Origin: Onthophagus taurus
Taxonomy: Eukaryota; Arthropoda; Insecta; Coleoptera; Scarabaeidae
DNA: 64,000 nt
Assembly: GCF_036711975.1 (NCBI RefSeq)
Contig: NC_091976.1
Location: 1,798,001 to 1,862,000 of the forward strand
Direction of reading: 5' to 3'
Each line of letters opens with the position of its first letter. The stretch's first letter is position 1. The notes under the pieces were generated by a model. It was not told the origin of the DNA. It saw only the letters and a program-made list of their open reading frames with translations, and searched no databases. Below are positions 44,985 to 56,379 of this stretch, one piece after another. Position numbers and translations under genes: made by a program.

Positions 44985-47339
44985 CAGGGCCGCCGCCTAT
45001 GGGTGTGCAGGGTCTTCACCGCACAGGGGCGGTTAATTGAAGGCGGTCAATTTCAAGCTGAATTAACTGTATATACAAATACAATTAAAGGACTATTTAA
45101 GATATTATACTTACAGAAAATAAAATTTAAAAAAAAAACCTTACCTAAAGACTTAAATATACACCCAAACGCATTCTAATAACACTTCACTAATCAAACA
45201 AATAATACGATAAAAAAACCCTAAGCTTGCGGCTCGATACACTCCAATACTAGACTAAACAAATGAAATAATACAAATAAAATCTAACAAAGATTATGTA
45301 TATATTTTTTTCTAAATTTTATTGCTTAGTCCTTAGTGCATTTCGGAATAAAAAGTTCTTCAGTTCACCTTTCATTATAGTATCGTAAAGACCGAATTAT
45401 TGCTAAGTGAAGTTCAAATTTGTATTTGTTTCCGTATAAGTAAATAGAAATCCTCAAAAGTGCTCTTGTGTCCATTATCTTAATAGTAATTCTGAAATTG
45501 TAAGTATTTATAGTTATGTAATTAAGTATTTCTATTAATTATTCTTGAATATTAAATATAAAATAAATACACTCGTTCCGAGTTTTAAAGACCATTAAAT
45601 AACATGTTGTGGCTTTGTAGATGTCAGAAAAAAAAAGCCAACAACTTTATCAGTGGCTCACTGCAGAAAAAGAAAAGCCAAACAATTACAAATTGATCAA
45701 GAGTTGGCTGGTTCGTTAAATAAATGTTTGGCACATAAAAAAAAACAAAAAGTTTCAACTCAAACTGATGCTCCTCTAATATCAGAGCAATCCGAACAAA
45801 TAGGAAAAGTAGATAAGAAAGTAGATACGCAAGAAACAGAAGTTTGAACAAACAGTTGAAGATGAAAGAAATATAGCTTTTAGTTCTAATATATCCATGC
45901 TATCAATGTCTACTTTAAGTTTTGATGCAAACGATGCAGGTTCTGGGCCAAAAATTCTATCTATTAAAACAAGAGATATATTAGTAGAAAATTCTCCTTG
46001 TCAAATAATTAAATATAATTTTCCAAAAGATGGTTCGGGTCGTAAATTTTCTGAAACGTATTATATCAGGACACTTTCAAATGGAGAAAAAATTAACAGA
46101 AATTATTTGCTATACTCAATATCAAACCGTTCTGTTTTTTGCTATTATTATAAATTATTTGATAATGCGTTAAATTCAAAACTTAATAGTGAGTTAGGTT
46201 GTAATGATTGGCAACACTTATCACAAATACTAAAAAAACACGAAACAACTGCTATACACTTTAAAAACAGTACAAAATACTACGATTGATGCAATAGAGC
46301 AAAGATTATATACTACCGAAAATAATATTGGCAATTTGTTATAGAACGTCTAATATATTTAATTTAGTATTTATCCCAACAATGTATAGCTATTAGAGGT
46401 TCATCAAAAAAATTATATAACGTGATGGCTGAACATTTACGTCGTATTCAAACCTCTGACAAAAAGAATATTGCGCATTACTTAGGAGATGGTATACAAA
46501 ATAAAATAATTTATTTAATGGCCGAAAGCATAAAAAAATAGATTTTGGAAATGGTTCACAGCGCAAAATATTATTCGATAATTATCGATACTACCCCAAA
46601 TATAAGCCATATCGATCAATTGACCATTGTTATTAGATTTGTGTATCACAATAAAAATACAGGAGAAATTCATGAACATTTCTTGGGGTTTTGTGCAGTT
46701 GAAAGTACTACTGGACAAGGACTATATGAACGATGCGGCTAAGATATCATTTGAAACAATAAAATGATGCAAGATCCGTCATATAACATGAAAATCGTTC
46801 TAGAATCCATCGAGCAAATTACACTATATCTAAAGGACTATCGGACAGATGACAAATTTGAATTAATTGTGAATTCTGCAAAGAACATAGCTGAAAGTTT
46901 AGATGTGGAACCTACATTTCCAGATGTTCGGAGAAGAAAAAAGAAAAAACAATTTGAATATGAGTCACATGATGAGCCGATCCTTACTAACAAAGACAAT
47001 TTAAAATTCAATTTCTTTTTTGCCATATTAGATACCACCTTGTCCTCTATCACTGAACGATTAACAGTCATCTATGAGTCAAGAGCGCTTAACAGATTTA
47101 TCGATAATATCCATAGAAAATGATATTATGGATAGCATAGATATAGGTGAATTAGTTAAAAATGTTGCAAGCATAAAAGCAAGACGAGTAAATAATATGT
47201 GTTAATTTATTTTAACATACATTTTATAATTTACTTAATAAAGAATATTTCTTATATATTTTCCTTCTTTAACTTTTGTGGGAGGGGGCGGCGTTTTTAA
47301 GTTTGCACACAGGCGGCTGATGAGCACGCGGTGGCACTG
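44985..47339 (+). mobile_element. hAT element with a perfect 8 bp target duplication
   Basis: CTTGTTGC occurs exactly at 44977-44984 and 47340-47347. The ends CAGGGCCGCCGC and GCGGTGGCACTG are imperfect inverted repeats with the CAG...CTG ends typical of hAT elements. The interior carries a broken ZMYM/DUF4371-type hAT transposase. Length is 2355 bp, so part of the coding region is missing. Confidence 0.93.
45621..47205 (+). pseudogene. broken hAT transposase (ZMYM1/DUF4371 type)
   Basis: The pieces in order are MSEKKSQQLYQWLTAEKEKP (45621) with a Lys-rich N-terminus; a TTF-like zinc-finger region ([46 protein letters not shown]; 45897-46289); a DUF4371 part (MVHSAKYYSIIIDTTPNISH, FCAVESTTGQGLYERCG; 46549-46742); and, after an internal deletion, a C-terminal part (46764-47205). 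The central RNase H-like catalytic core is largely absent. Related domesticated proteins exist, but the stops argue against a host gene. Confidence 0.8.
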
Positions 47340-47347
47340 CTTGTTGC

Positions 47348-47619
47348 GCTTTAATATTCTTAAAATGCTGGTCTTCGATATTCCGTCCAGGTCCAGTCGT
47401 CGAGTGCTAACTTAAGGATTTACCTCAACGCTAGCTAATACCGCAATTTCCTTTTCTTCCGTAGTTACTGTTGCTCACCGAGTCCTTTTTCTTGATTCCA
47501 CATTTCCAGTGATCAGGAAAACGTTCTCGATACAAAGCTATACTATCAGCAACTTTTCTGCCACTTTCTCCATAAATAAAAATCATTTCGACTTTGTCTG
47601 CCACACTTAGAGTATCCAT
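47348..47619 (-). pseudogene. mariner-like transposase, N-terminal half
   Basis: ATG at 47619 opens MDTLSVADKVEMIFIYGESG and RKVADSIALYRERFPDHW, the N-terminal DNA-binding region of an insect mariner-like transposase. It breaks before the hAT insertion. Confidence 0.75.
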
Positions 47620-47640
47620 GATTTAAACTAAGTTAGTTTA

Positions 47641-48192
47641 AACACTTTGCCTTAATGTAAAACGATGGAATAAATTCAGAATTTGTTGCCAAGCAGTTTT
47701 TATGCAAATTTAGTTTTACCTGTTACATTTTAAAACAATTCAACCAGTTAAGTTTCTGATAGCGATATTCTGAAAATGTTGACATAAGCAGTTCCACGAA
47801 CTCTTGTTTTTTATGCGTTATTCTATTATCTAATTAACAAAGGCGGAGAAATGTCGGAATCATTTAGACCTCTTTCCAAAGGGATTTCTGACGAGCCAGG
47901 TTGCCCGATGTACCTCTTCTGGATTTTTTTTTGTTGAGCATTCTTAAATAGTATTCTAAGAATTAAGAACTAAAAACAATGTGTCGAAGTGGGTAGGAAA
48001 ATGTTTAAAAATTCATAAATCTAATTTGTTCTTGCTTCATTATAAACGTTAGTTAATTGTTTCTGAAAAAGTTTCAATTTTTTTCAAAAGATGTTTTGCC
48101 GTTGTACTGGCAAAACCACACAGTAACATTTCCTAATTTTTTTGAATTACTTTACTTTTATCCACAGATTCAGATTTTACAATAAAAATATA
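47641..48192. other. intergenic AT-rich sequence
   Basis: No feature recognised between the mariner-like start and the fold-back element. The 5' end of the mariner-like element presumably lies here. Confidence 0.4.
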
Positions 48193-49937
48193 CAGGTGTT
48201 TCACGTAACTGGTTCGTTAGAACTTTTTCAGGGTCCACTATTCGTAGAGATTTGAAATTTTGGTAGTATGGGTTGTTCATTCGGAACTTTCGATCTAAAA
48301 TAATTTCAAGATGGCCACCACTTCCGGTCTACCGGAAGTAGACCATAACTTCGTTATTGTAAATGGAATGCTATAGTTTTTATTGCACCTTTTAATTGTA
48401 CGTAAAAAAATATGTTGACTTTCATAAAAGTTATTGGTACCTAGCGTTTTTCGTTTTCGAATTATTTTGGTTTTAAGCTTTTTTGGTAAATTTCAACATG
48501 CTCTTTAAAACTCCATATTTGAGCCAACGTTCATTCAAAAAAGATCTACGTTGACACGATTACTCTTCAGATGTTGTCAAATAGATTGTCATTTGTTGTA
48601 TCGGAGTATCCTATACAGAGTGGTCAAAAATTGTATTACTGTTTCTCCATATTCAATGGCGAGAAAGTCGAAAATTTTAAATGGAACGCTCCATATTTTT
48701 TTAGCCTATCAGAAAGAGAATTTAATTCTCTACAAATTATTTATAAACATTCCCATATCTATTTATTGTAGTTTGTCTCATATTCGTAAATTTATCAAAC
48801 CTGCCAAATGCAGGTTTTTTCATTAGAAAGCTATGGAATTTTGACAGTTTTATATCCTTGTTTGTATTATTGTTGTCATTGGTATATATTATTGAATGTA
48901 ATAAACTTTTGGACAGGACGCGTAGAACATTTAATGAGAGATGTCTAACAAACCTAACGCCCATCACAAGGAAAATTTTCAAAAAATTGATAAAGAATTT
49001 CTTAGTTCTGGATATATCGAGACCAAAAGAAATCGCATATTTCCGGTCATCAGTGATGAAGACAACGAAATAAATATTTTATCGTATTTTATTGCATTTC
49101 CAAATTCAATTTAATAACAAATTTATATTTTTATTCAAATCTAATTTTTGTCATTAACTTTTTGTTTCTGTTTGTTGTTTTTGGTAAGTAAAAGCTAGTA
49201 AACTAAAAGATTATCAATCGTAGTTAATAGTACAAATAGTAATAGAAATAAATTAAACAAAAAACTGTCAAAATGTCATGGCCTTCTAATAAAAATACAA
49301 ACTGTTTCCTGCATGTTTTGATAAATTTACGAATATGAGAGAAACATATTCGAAACATACAATAAATAGATATAGGAATGTTTATAGATAAATTGTAGAG
49401 AATTAAATTCCCTTTCGTGTAGGCTAATAAAATATGGGGCGTTCCATTTAAAATTTTCGACTTTCTCCCCATTGAATATGGAGAAACGGTAATTCAATTT
49501 TTGACCAGCCTGTATAAGATACTCTGATACAATATATGACAATCTATTTGAGAGCATCTGAAGAGTAATTGTGCCAATTTAGAGCTTTTTTGAATGAACG
49601 TTGGCTGGGATATAGGGTTTTAAAGAGGATGGTGAAATTTGCCAAAAAAACCTTAAAATCAAAATAACTCGAAAACGAAAAACGCTAGGTACCAATAACT
49701 TTTATGAAAGTCAACATATTTTTTTTACGTACAATTAAAAGGTGCAATAAAAATTATAGCATTCCATTTAAAATAACGAAGTTATAGTCTACTTCCGGTA
49801 GACCGGAAGTGGCAGCCATCTTGAAAATATTTTAGATCGAAAGTTCCGACTGAACAACCCATACTACCAAAATTTCAAAACTGTACGAATACTGGAACCT
49901 AAAAAAGTTCTAACGAACCAGTTACGTGAGACACCTG
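48193..49937. mobile_element. large fold-back element, arms ~680 bp, TA flanks
   Basis: The left end CAGGTGTTTCACGTAACTGG and the right end ending in its near-complement (ACGTGAGACACCTG) are flanked by TA. The arms 48193-48870 and 49255-49937 are inverted copies throughout, including a palindromic ACTTCCGGTCTACCGGAAGT in each arm. The ~385 bp centre is AT-rich. Open frames in the arms are mirrored and are not genes. It is a Tc1/mariner-type MITE with very long arms. Confidence 0.9.
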
Positions 49938-49939
49938 TA

Positions 49940-50104
49940 TAGGGTGCCATTTAAAAAAATTGGTTGGGACCTTTAAAATAAGGTCAAGGTTAAAAAATAA
50001 TATCGATTCCCCTTCGCACAGAAGAACTTTCATCTGATTCATTTTGATGTAAAATGAACCGTTTTCGAGATAATCGCTTGTCTCATGTTAAATGGACCAG
50101 CCTG
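49940..50104. mobile_element. short MITE adjoining the fold-back element
   Basis: The start TAGGGTGCCATTTAA and the end TTAAATGGACCAGCCTG are imperfect inverted repeats near TA dinucleotides, giving about 165 bp. It shares its outer TA with the preceding element, so one inserted at the edge of the other. Confidence 0.5.
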
Positions 50105-50309
50105 TATAACTTATTTTTGTATGAAGAATTTGAATATGTAATAAAAACCATAGAATTCCATTTAAAATAACAGTGAAAGTGAATAATTATGTATATAAAT
50201 TAAAAAAAAAATCATAAAATAAATTTCGCCACAAACATTTGTTGTTTTATATTAAAACAGTGTATAATACAACAGTAAAGAATTAGAATTGTAATTGCTT
50301 AATCAGATT

Positions 50310-51852
50310 TTAATATTTTTTCTTTCTTCGTTCCTTCTTTTGAGTTGGATTTAGAATTACCACATTTTCTTCTTCGCTATCACCAAGCTCCATCTTTTCG
50401 TCTATAAATTCATCAAATTACATAACATTTCATTTTTATTAATTCAGTGAATCAAAAAATTTAAATAAAAAAGACTATAATATTTACCTTTTCGTTGATT
50501 TTTATTCTTTTTAACATTTTTAACTGATACTTGCGGAGTTTCTTGTTCCTCATCACTACTAACAACCCAATCATTCTTTTCATCATCACAAGGTATCAAA
50601 GCAACAGCATTTTTACCCAATTTTTCAAAGTTTGTTGTTTCAGAATATTTATTATCATCATTGTTAGATCTTCTTCGTTTTTTAGCCCTCTTCTTTTTGT
50701 TTACTGACCACTTATCTAAACATTTAGTTAATTCTTCGTTTGCCAATGTTGGTAAAACGTTTGTGTCATTATAAAGAGTTTGATTAAATCCAATATGTTG
50801 TTTAGATTTCCTAAAAATCAAAAAAATAAATAAATTTCTTTTATGTTCAAGTTTAGAGCACAACCTTTTTATAGAATCTTCCTCAATGCTTTTCTTAATG
50901 TAATCAATAATCTCTTTAGCCCTTTTTGAAGCACTATTTGTTGTTTTCATGATAGATTCAATACCAATTGGGGCATTTCCACCTAAATGGACTCCACAAA
51001 GTTCTTTATAAGCATTTAAGGATAATGATAATTGTGCTTGAGATACATTTTCTTCCAATAAAGTTGGATCTGCTAAAATTATCTCGCTAAAAAGAAAATA
51101 TTAAAATGTTATTATTATTTTATGGGTATTTTACCCATTATTAAAAACCCCGTATGAAATACAAATGGGATAATGATGAATCACAGTAGGAATGGGATCT
51201 CGTTGAGCAAAATTATGCACAATAAACTCTTCCCCTTCACAAGTTACATCAGGTCTTCGAAAGTGAGTTAATGCACTTAATGCAGCAACTGAGGCAGCAT
51301 CCAAAATATTCCCCTCATGATTTAAAACATTTATATCCACTCGAAAAGACCAAACTTTTTCATTTACTTTAATGCACAAAGATTCCAAATCCACCGCTTT
51401 TGAATCTTTTAATCCTTTCTCTAAGAGTCTGTTTAATTGAACAGATAAATCCGATTGGCGATTAGGTTCGAAATGAGGCGCAGCTAAAGGATTTAATTCC
51501 AAATTTATATTGAGTAGGCCTTCGCTGGGACGTGACGCTTTTGGTTGTTGGATTTCGCACGATACTTGAGCTAAAATTCTAAAATTTTAATGGTAATGAA
51601 TAAATATACTCGTATTTTTAAATAATTACTTCGTCTCGCCTAAAGTTACATGGCAGGAGCCCCAATCTTTCCCAAATTCGATTTTTATTGCGCGAAATTC
51701 TTCAAATGCTCTTCCATCTAATCTCTTAACAGAAAAAAAAGTAAGTAAATTAAATTAAAGAAGCTAATAGAAATTACTTTATGTTCCGATAAGTTTTTTA
51801 AAACAAACTTCTTTTCGCAATTTGAAACTAAAGTTTCTCTTATTTTAGACAT
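50310..51852 (-). CDS. EXOSC9: exosome core subunit Rrp45 (EXOSC9), five exons, apparent frameshift
   Basis: The exons on the minus strand are 51778-51852, 51630-51724, 51135-51578, 50488-51087 and 50310-50401, with phases that agree at each junction. The protein is about 434 residues. The N-terminal RNase PH-like fold includes RLDGRAFEEFR, NPLAAPHFEPNRQSDLSVQL, VDLESLCIKVNEKVW, AALSALTHFRRPDV and HHYPICISYGVF. Rrp45 is a non-catalytic subunit of the six-member ring of the RNA exosome and works in nuclear and cytoplasmic 3'-5' RNA decay and processing. The Lys-rich, acidic C-terminus fits the family. In exon 4 the frame must shift by one base between ADPT and LLEENVSQ, at a TTTT run (51060-51063). 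Human EXOSC9 is 439 residues. It is divergent from RpL21. Confidence 0.92.
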
Positions 51853-52110
51853 GTTTTAATTTTTCTTAGGTTATGTCAAATGTCAAATTCTTTCAAATTA
51901 TAGATAAACCTAAAAAAAATAAATCCCTAAAATATAAATATTTATTTTTAAATATATTAGTATATTAATAAATATGTGTTAATGATTAGATTTAAAATTT
52001 AATTTATTAACGAGTAATCCCTTTTAAAATTAATAATTTAATTTAAATAAAATATTAAGATACAATTTACTAAAGAGGGCGCCACAACCTAAACAAAAGT
52101 CGGCCATTTC
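51853..52110. promoter_or_regulatory. bidirectional promoter region of Rrp45 and RpL21
   Basis: Only about 0.25 kb separates the Rrp45 ATG (minus strand) from the RpL21 leader (plus strand). Both are housekeeping genes. Near the RpL21 start, TTTCTTTTCCGTC at about 52107 is a pyrimidine tract of the kind found at ribosomal-protein gene start sites. No TATA box is evident. Confidence 0.6.
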
Positions 52111-52145
52111 TTTTCCGTCAACGATTTCACGTTGTCAATTCAACG
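52105..52145 (+). other. RpL21: RpL21 5' UTR exon
   Basis: The leader after the pyrimidine tract ends at TCAACG|GTAAGT (donor 52146). The intron runs to the acceptor TTTTTCAG at 52353. The exact transcription start is not fixed. Confidence 0.65.
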
Positions 52146-52366
52146 GTAAGTTTTTCTCAATAAATGATTGTTTAATCAATAACAAATAAACAAATTTAAT
52201 ACTAAATTAACTTAAAAACCTATCCCCAACTTAAATCGATACTTACTAATAATTTTTAACTTGTCTAATTACATTTTTCCAACACGCGGTAAACATAACC
52301 TCAATCAAAAAAAAATCTAACCTCACTAATATTAATTTTTAATTATTTTTCAGGTTTTAATTCAAC

Positions 52367-52846
52367 ATGACGAACTCAAAAGGTTATAGACGTGGTACGA
52401 GAGATTTATTCTCACGTCGTTTCCGTAAACATGGAGTAATCCCACTTTCCACGTATATGAGAACGTACAAAGTGGGCGACATTGTTGATATAAAAGGTAA
52501 TGGGGCCATCCAAAAAGGTATGCCACATAAGGTGTACCATGGAAAAACCGGAAGAGTATTCAACGTCACGGCTCACGCCTTAGGGGTCATTGTAAATAAG
52601 CGCGTTCGAGGAAAAATCATCCCAAAGAGGATTAACATCCGTATTGAGCATGTTAGGCACTCGCAGTGTCGTCAAGACTTCTTGCAACGTGTCAAACAAA
52701 ACGAGAAGTTGCGTAAAGAAGCTAAAGAAAAGGGTGAGAGGATTTGCTTGAAGAGACAACCGGCTCAACCAAGACCTGCTCATATTGTTAGTGGTAAAGA
52801 GGATCCTGTCTGGTTGGCTCCTATACAATATGAGTTCATTGCTTAA
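52367..52846 (+). CDS. RpL21: 60S ribosomal protein L21 (eL21)
   Basis: A complete 159-residue eL21 in one coding exon: [20 protein letters not shown] at the start, then [58 protein letters not shown] and a basic tail. eL21 binds 28S rRNA in the large ribosomal subunit. Length and sequence fit the family with no gaps. The ATG lies 13 bp inside the exon, after the CAG acceptor at 52353. Codons are GC-richer than in the flanks, as expected for a highly expressed gene. Unlike everything nearby, there is no sign of decay. Confidence 0.98.
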   Translation: MTNSKGYRRGTRDLFSRRFRKHGVIPLSTYMRTYKVGDIVDIKGNGAIQKGMPHKVYHGKTGRVFNVTAHALGVIVNKRVRGKIIPKRINIRIEHVRHSQCRQDFLQRVKQNEKLRKEAKEKGERICLKRQPAQPRPAHIVSGKEDPVWLAPIQYEFIA

Positions 52847-52868
52847 GTTTTATAAAATAACTTTAAAA

Positions 52869-52875
52869 AAATAAA
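52869..52875 (+). terminator. likely RpL21 poly(A) signal
   Basis: AATAAA lies about 25 bp past the TAA stop, giving a very short 3' UTR, as is common for ribosomal protein genes. Confidence 0.6.
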
Positions 52876-52899
52876 ATTCTTAAAAAAATTTTGGTTTTT

Positions 52900-53653
52900 A
52901 TTGTCTGAACGTTATTAATTTAGTTAAGTTATTATTATTTAAGAAGGTGTAGGGATATTTTTTATTATTTTGACATATATAGACAATTAGAGTCAAATAT
53001 GCATGAATAAATTGTTTTAGAACAGTTTATTAAATGAAATATGTAATTGATATGGGGTAAAGCACATAAACATAACAAATTTTTAGTTCCTGCAGTAACT
53101 TTCTATATATTGTCACCTAAGAATTATTTTGAACCAAGTTCCTTACATCTACTATGCAATAATTTGGATTTAAAAGTTTACAGATTGTTTTTCTTTCATG
53201 GTTGTGACTAGGGGCTATGCCTATTCATGTTAAGATATTATTACAGGTAAAAATATTATTAAGAAAGACTTCTCTTACACTTGTCACATGGTATATATAG
53301 CACAGCAAAAAAGTACAAAATTCATACAGAAATTAGACTGAAAAAAGGACAATATAAAAATACAATACAATTAATGGGAGCTGACTAGGCTTTTTTTTGA
53401 AAAATGTTTAAGAGTCAAATAATTTCAAAATGAAATAGATAATAAAAAAGTTTTGAGGAAATAACCTTTGTGAACATCTGTATAGTATTGATCCCGTGTT
53501 TGCATATTTTTAAAAGTGATGTTAAATGATTTCTTATGATAACATTGCACTGTTTGCCAAATTTTATCTTTCTAAGACAAACCATACTGAAAATATTTAA
53601 GAAAATGTTTAAAAATTTTTTATCTTTGAAATGACAATCAAAGTGTCAAATAT
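52900..53653. other. intergenic AT-rich sequence
   Basis: No genes or elements recognised downstream of RpL21. Confidence 0.45.
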
Positions 53654-53661
53654 GTAGGTAC

Positions 53662-55275
53662 TAGAGATGGAATGGATAGTAATTTTGCGAAAAGCCGGAT
53701 ATTGGGCATCCCCTTCGGAAAATTTCTTTCGAAATTTTCATACTCCTATTCTAAGAAGTGCATAAAATTCGTATAAAATTTTAAAACTTAATCTGCGAAA
53801 ATTGCAAAATTCGAAAAAATTATCGATCATTTCAAAAATTTATTTTTCAAAAACTAAAAATGATTATTCAAAACGGGTTGTTGCATTAAAAAGAGGATAC
53901 TTTAATTAATAATTGGTGATATTCCCACAAGGATCCTTCAAGAAATTAATTTTATAGCAAATTTTGAAAATTATCGATGAAAATTGCAACATCGAAAATT
54001 TTATCAAAACTTCAAATGTTGTTTTCTCAAAAACTAAAAGTTATTTTTCAAAATGGAGCAGTTTATTAGAAAGAGGACACTTTTATTAACACTTTGGGAA
54101 ATTTTCATACTCATATTCCAAGAACTGGACTTTATACGAATTTTTAAAACTGAATCAGCGAAAATTGCAAAATTCGCAAAAATTATCGATTATTCCAAAA
54201 ATTTATTTTTCAAAAACTAAAAGTGATTTTTCAAAACGGCTTTTTGCATTAAAAAGAGGATACTTTAATTAATAATTGGTGATATTTCCACAAGGATCGT
54301 TCAAGAAATTAATTTTATAGCGAATTTTGAAAATTATCGATGAAAATTGCACCGAAAATTTTATCAAAACTTCAAATATTGTTTTCTCAAAAACTAAAGA
54401 TTATTTTTCAAATTGTGTTGGTTCATTGGAAAGAGGACACTCTTATTAACACTTCGGGAAATTTTCAAACTCACATTCCAAGAATTGGATTTTATACGAA
54501 TTTTTAAAATTTAATTGGCGAAAATTGCAAAATTCAAAAAAATTATCGATCATTTCAAAAACTAAAAGTGATTTTTCAAAACGGCTTTTTGCATTAAAAA
54601 GAGGATACTTTAATTAATAATTGGTTATATTTCCACAAGGATCCTTCAAGAAATTAATTTTATGGCGAATTTTGAAAATTATCGATGAAAATTGCAACAT
54701 CGAAAATTTTATCAAAACTTCAAATATTGTTTTCTCAAAAACAAAAAGTTATTTTTCAAAACGTGTTGGTTCATTGGAAAGGGGACACTCTTATTAACAT
54801 TTTCTGAAATTTTCATACTCATATTCCAAGAACTGGATTTTATACATATTTCTAAAACTTAATCGACGAAAATTGCAAAATTCGAAAAAATTGTCGATTA
54901 TTTTAAAAATTTATTTCTCCAGGACTAAAAGTGATTTATCAAAACGACTTGTTACATTAAAAAGAGGATACTTTAATTAATAATGGAAAGTGATAACGGC
55001 GACAGTTCTGCTAGTAATGAATGTGATGATGAATTACAAGCGAAGAGAAGGTAACTAGACGAAACTGCAACAAAAGATTTTATATATCGTATTGGGATTG
55101 TTACAATGACGTTGCTAATAATAAATAAAGTTGTATTAAACGAAAAAAGTCTTATTGGTGTTGAACTTGATTATTATCTCCAGTGTCCAACTCCTAAGAG
55201 ATACTAATTCCTGTGAATGGTGGAGTACTAAGTAATAGGTTTTTAATATCCGGCCGAATTTTAGAAAATTTTAGA
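53662..55275 (+). mobile_element. hAT-type non-autonomous element with internal tandem repeats (right end missing)
   Basis: The left end TAGAGATGGAATGGATAGT matches the family end at 58136. The body contains about 3.5 copies of a ~360 bp unit (marker GAGGATACTTTAATTAATAA at 53893, 54256, 54601 and 54966). A C-terminal transposase remnant follows (GVELDYYLQCPTPKR, about 55150-55205), typical of hAT transposases. It continues AGGTTTTTAATATCCGG, which is the uninterrupted form of the site filled at 58986-60122 in the sister copy. The right terminus was not found. Confidence 0.8.
53700..54985. repeat. ~360 bp tandem repeat inside the hAT-type element
   Basis: Each unit alternates GCAAAATTCG-type and TTATCGATGAAAATTGCA segments with two runs of CTCAAAAACTAAAAGT-like sequence, so the unit itself looks like a diverged half-unit doublet. 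Spacings of the marker are 363, 345 and 365 bp. Single or double units occur in the copies at 28.4 and 58.3 kb. Confidence 0.85.
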
Positions 55276-55279
55276 ATTT

Positions 55280-55590
55280 ATCAGATTTCTAATTGCAGAA
55301 ATACACTTATTTAACTTCTTGGCCAAGCTCAGCACATGAGCCTCCCACGTTAGTCTGAAATCAAGCATCACTTCAAGATATTTAACAGGCTGAGTGAGAT
55401 TTGGTAGAATGACTCAATCTTGGACGCGTTCATCGCAAGAGTATTAGTTTCAAACCAAGATAAGAGTATGTATTGTAATTAGGGCGGGTATTTATAATTG
55501 CTGTATAATTCGCATAAAGTATAACTTTCGAGCTTTGCGGCAGGCAGCTACACATGTCATTAATAAATACCAAAAATTTGTATTATATCA
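55280..55590 (-). pseudogene. non-LTR retrotransposon fragment (reverse transcriptase end)
   Basis: Minus-strand readings are VFINDMCSCLPQSSKVILYA, followed by NYTAII where YADDTAII is expected, then after a frame change VMLDFRLTWEAHVLSLAKKL and NKCISAIRNL. This is the region from the catalytic box to the following helices of a Jockey-type reverse transcriptase. The catalytic Asp pair is lost. Confidence 0.75.
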
Positions 55591-56379
55591 GAAGTCTTGT
55601 TGTTGAAAGAAATATACTGAGACTTAAGCAGTAGAATGCTACAATGATGAGCTTTTCATTTTACAATAATAACTAATGGTCAAATTGTTTTCAAGGCTTT
55701 TGACAAAATTGGCTTTTTGAAATGCCAACGTTGTAAAATACCATTGATGGAAATTTAATATCTAATATAGTACAATGATGAAATTATTTCAATAAATTTA
55801 ACTTTTGAATAAGGAACTTTATTGCAGGTAAATTTTTATGCAAATTTTTTTAAATCAAAAAAATCTACATTTCATCTGCATGTAACAAACTTTGTTGTAG
55901 TCGTCCTAATGGTACCAGGTTTTTTAGTATGACACTGGACTAAAAATTTCGGTAAAACGTATTTCTTTCTAGAAGACTATGCACAATATCTACTCTCAAT
56001 ATCTCTTACGTTGACCAGTGGGTGTGCAATGCGTATTCAGCAAATTGAGATTTGACACGCAATTTTTTGATTTTGTCTAAAACATAGAAAATAAAAGAAA
56101 ATTTAATTATTAATCTTTACTTTAATTATCAATACTATGAAAAAGAGACTACAAAATAAAATATAAAATAAGGCATATAAAACAAATAGAACGTAAGTAA
56201 TTTGTACAATCGTTAAATAATATCACCCACAAAGGGTTACAAGTCATCGTTGCAACCATGATATCGACCAACGATGATACTCCTCAACTCGGTACTTCTT
56301 TCCTTTTCTGGTTCTTCACTGAACTCCAACTCATGATCGAACTCACTCCTCTTTTAGAACTGGAACTCTTTCTTGAATT
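55591..56379. other. intergenic AT-rich sequence
   Basis: Nothing recognised. Confidence 0.4.

Larger units (their letters stand above)
44266..47640 (-). mobile_element. mariner-like element split by a hAT insertion
   Basis: The N-terminal half of a mariner-like transposase is at 47348-47619 and the C-terminal half at 44266-44976, both on the minus strand. They are separated by the hAT element 44985-47339. The 8 bp target duplication shows where the host was cut. Terminal repeats of the host were not found with confidence. Confidence 0.75.

Noticed and set aside
45621..47205. Domesticated hAT-derived host gene
   Set aside because: Several stops, frameshifts and a missing catalytic centre, with intact target duplications, indicate a dead transposon.
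50444..51058. Separate gene starting at 51058
   Set aside because: It is exon 4 of Rrp45. The apparent start is a TTG codon, and the frame joins upstream exons after a one-base correction.
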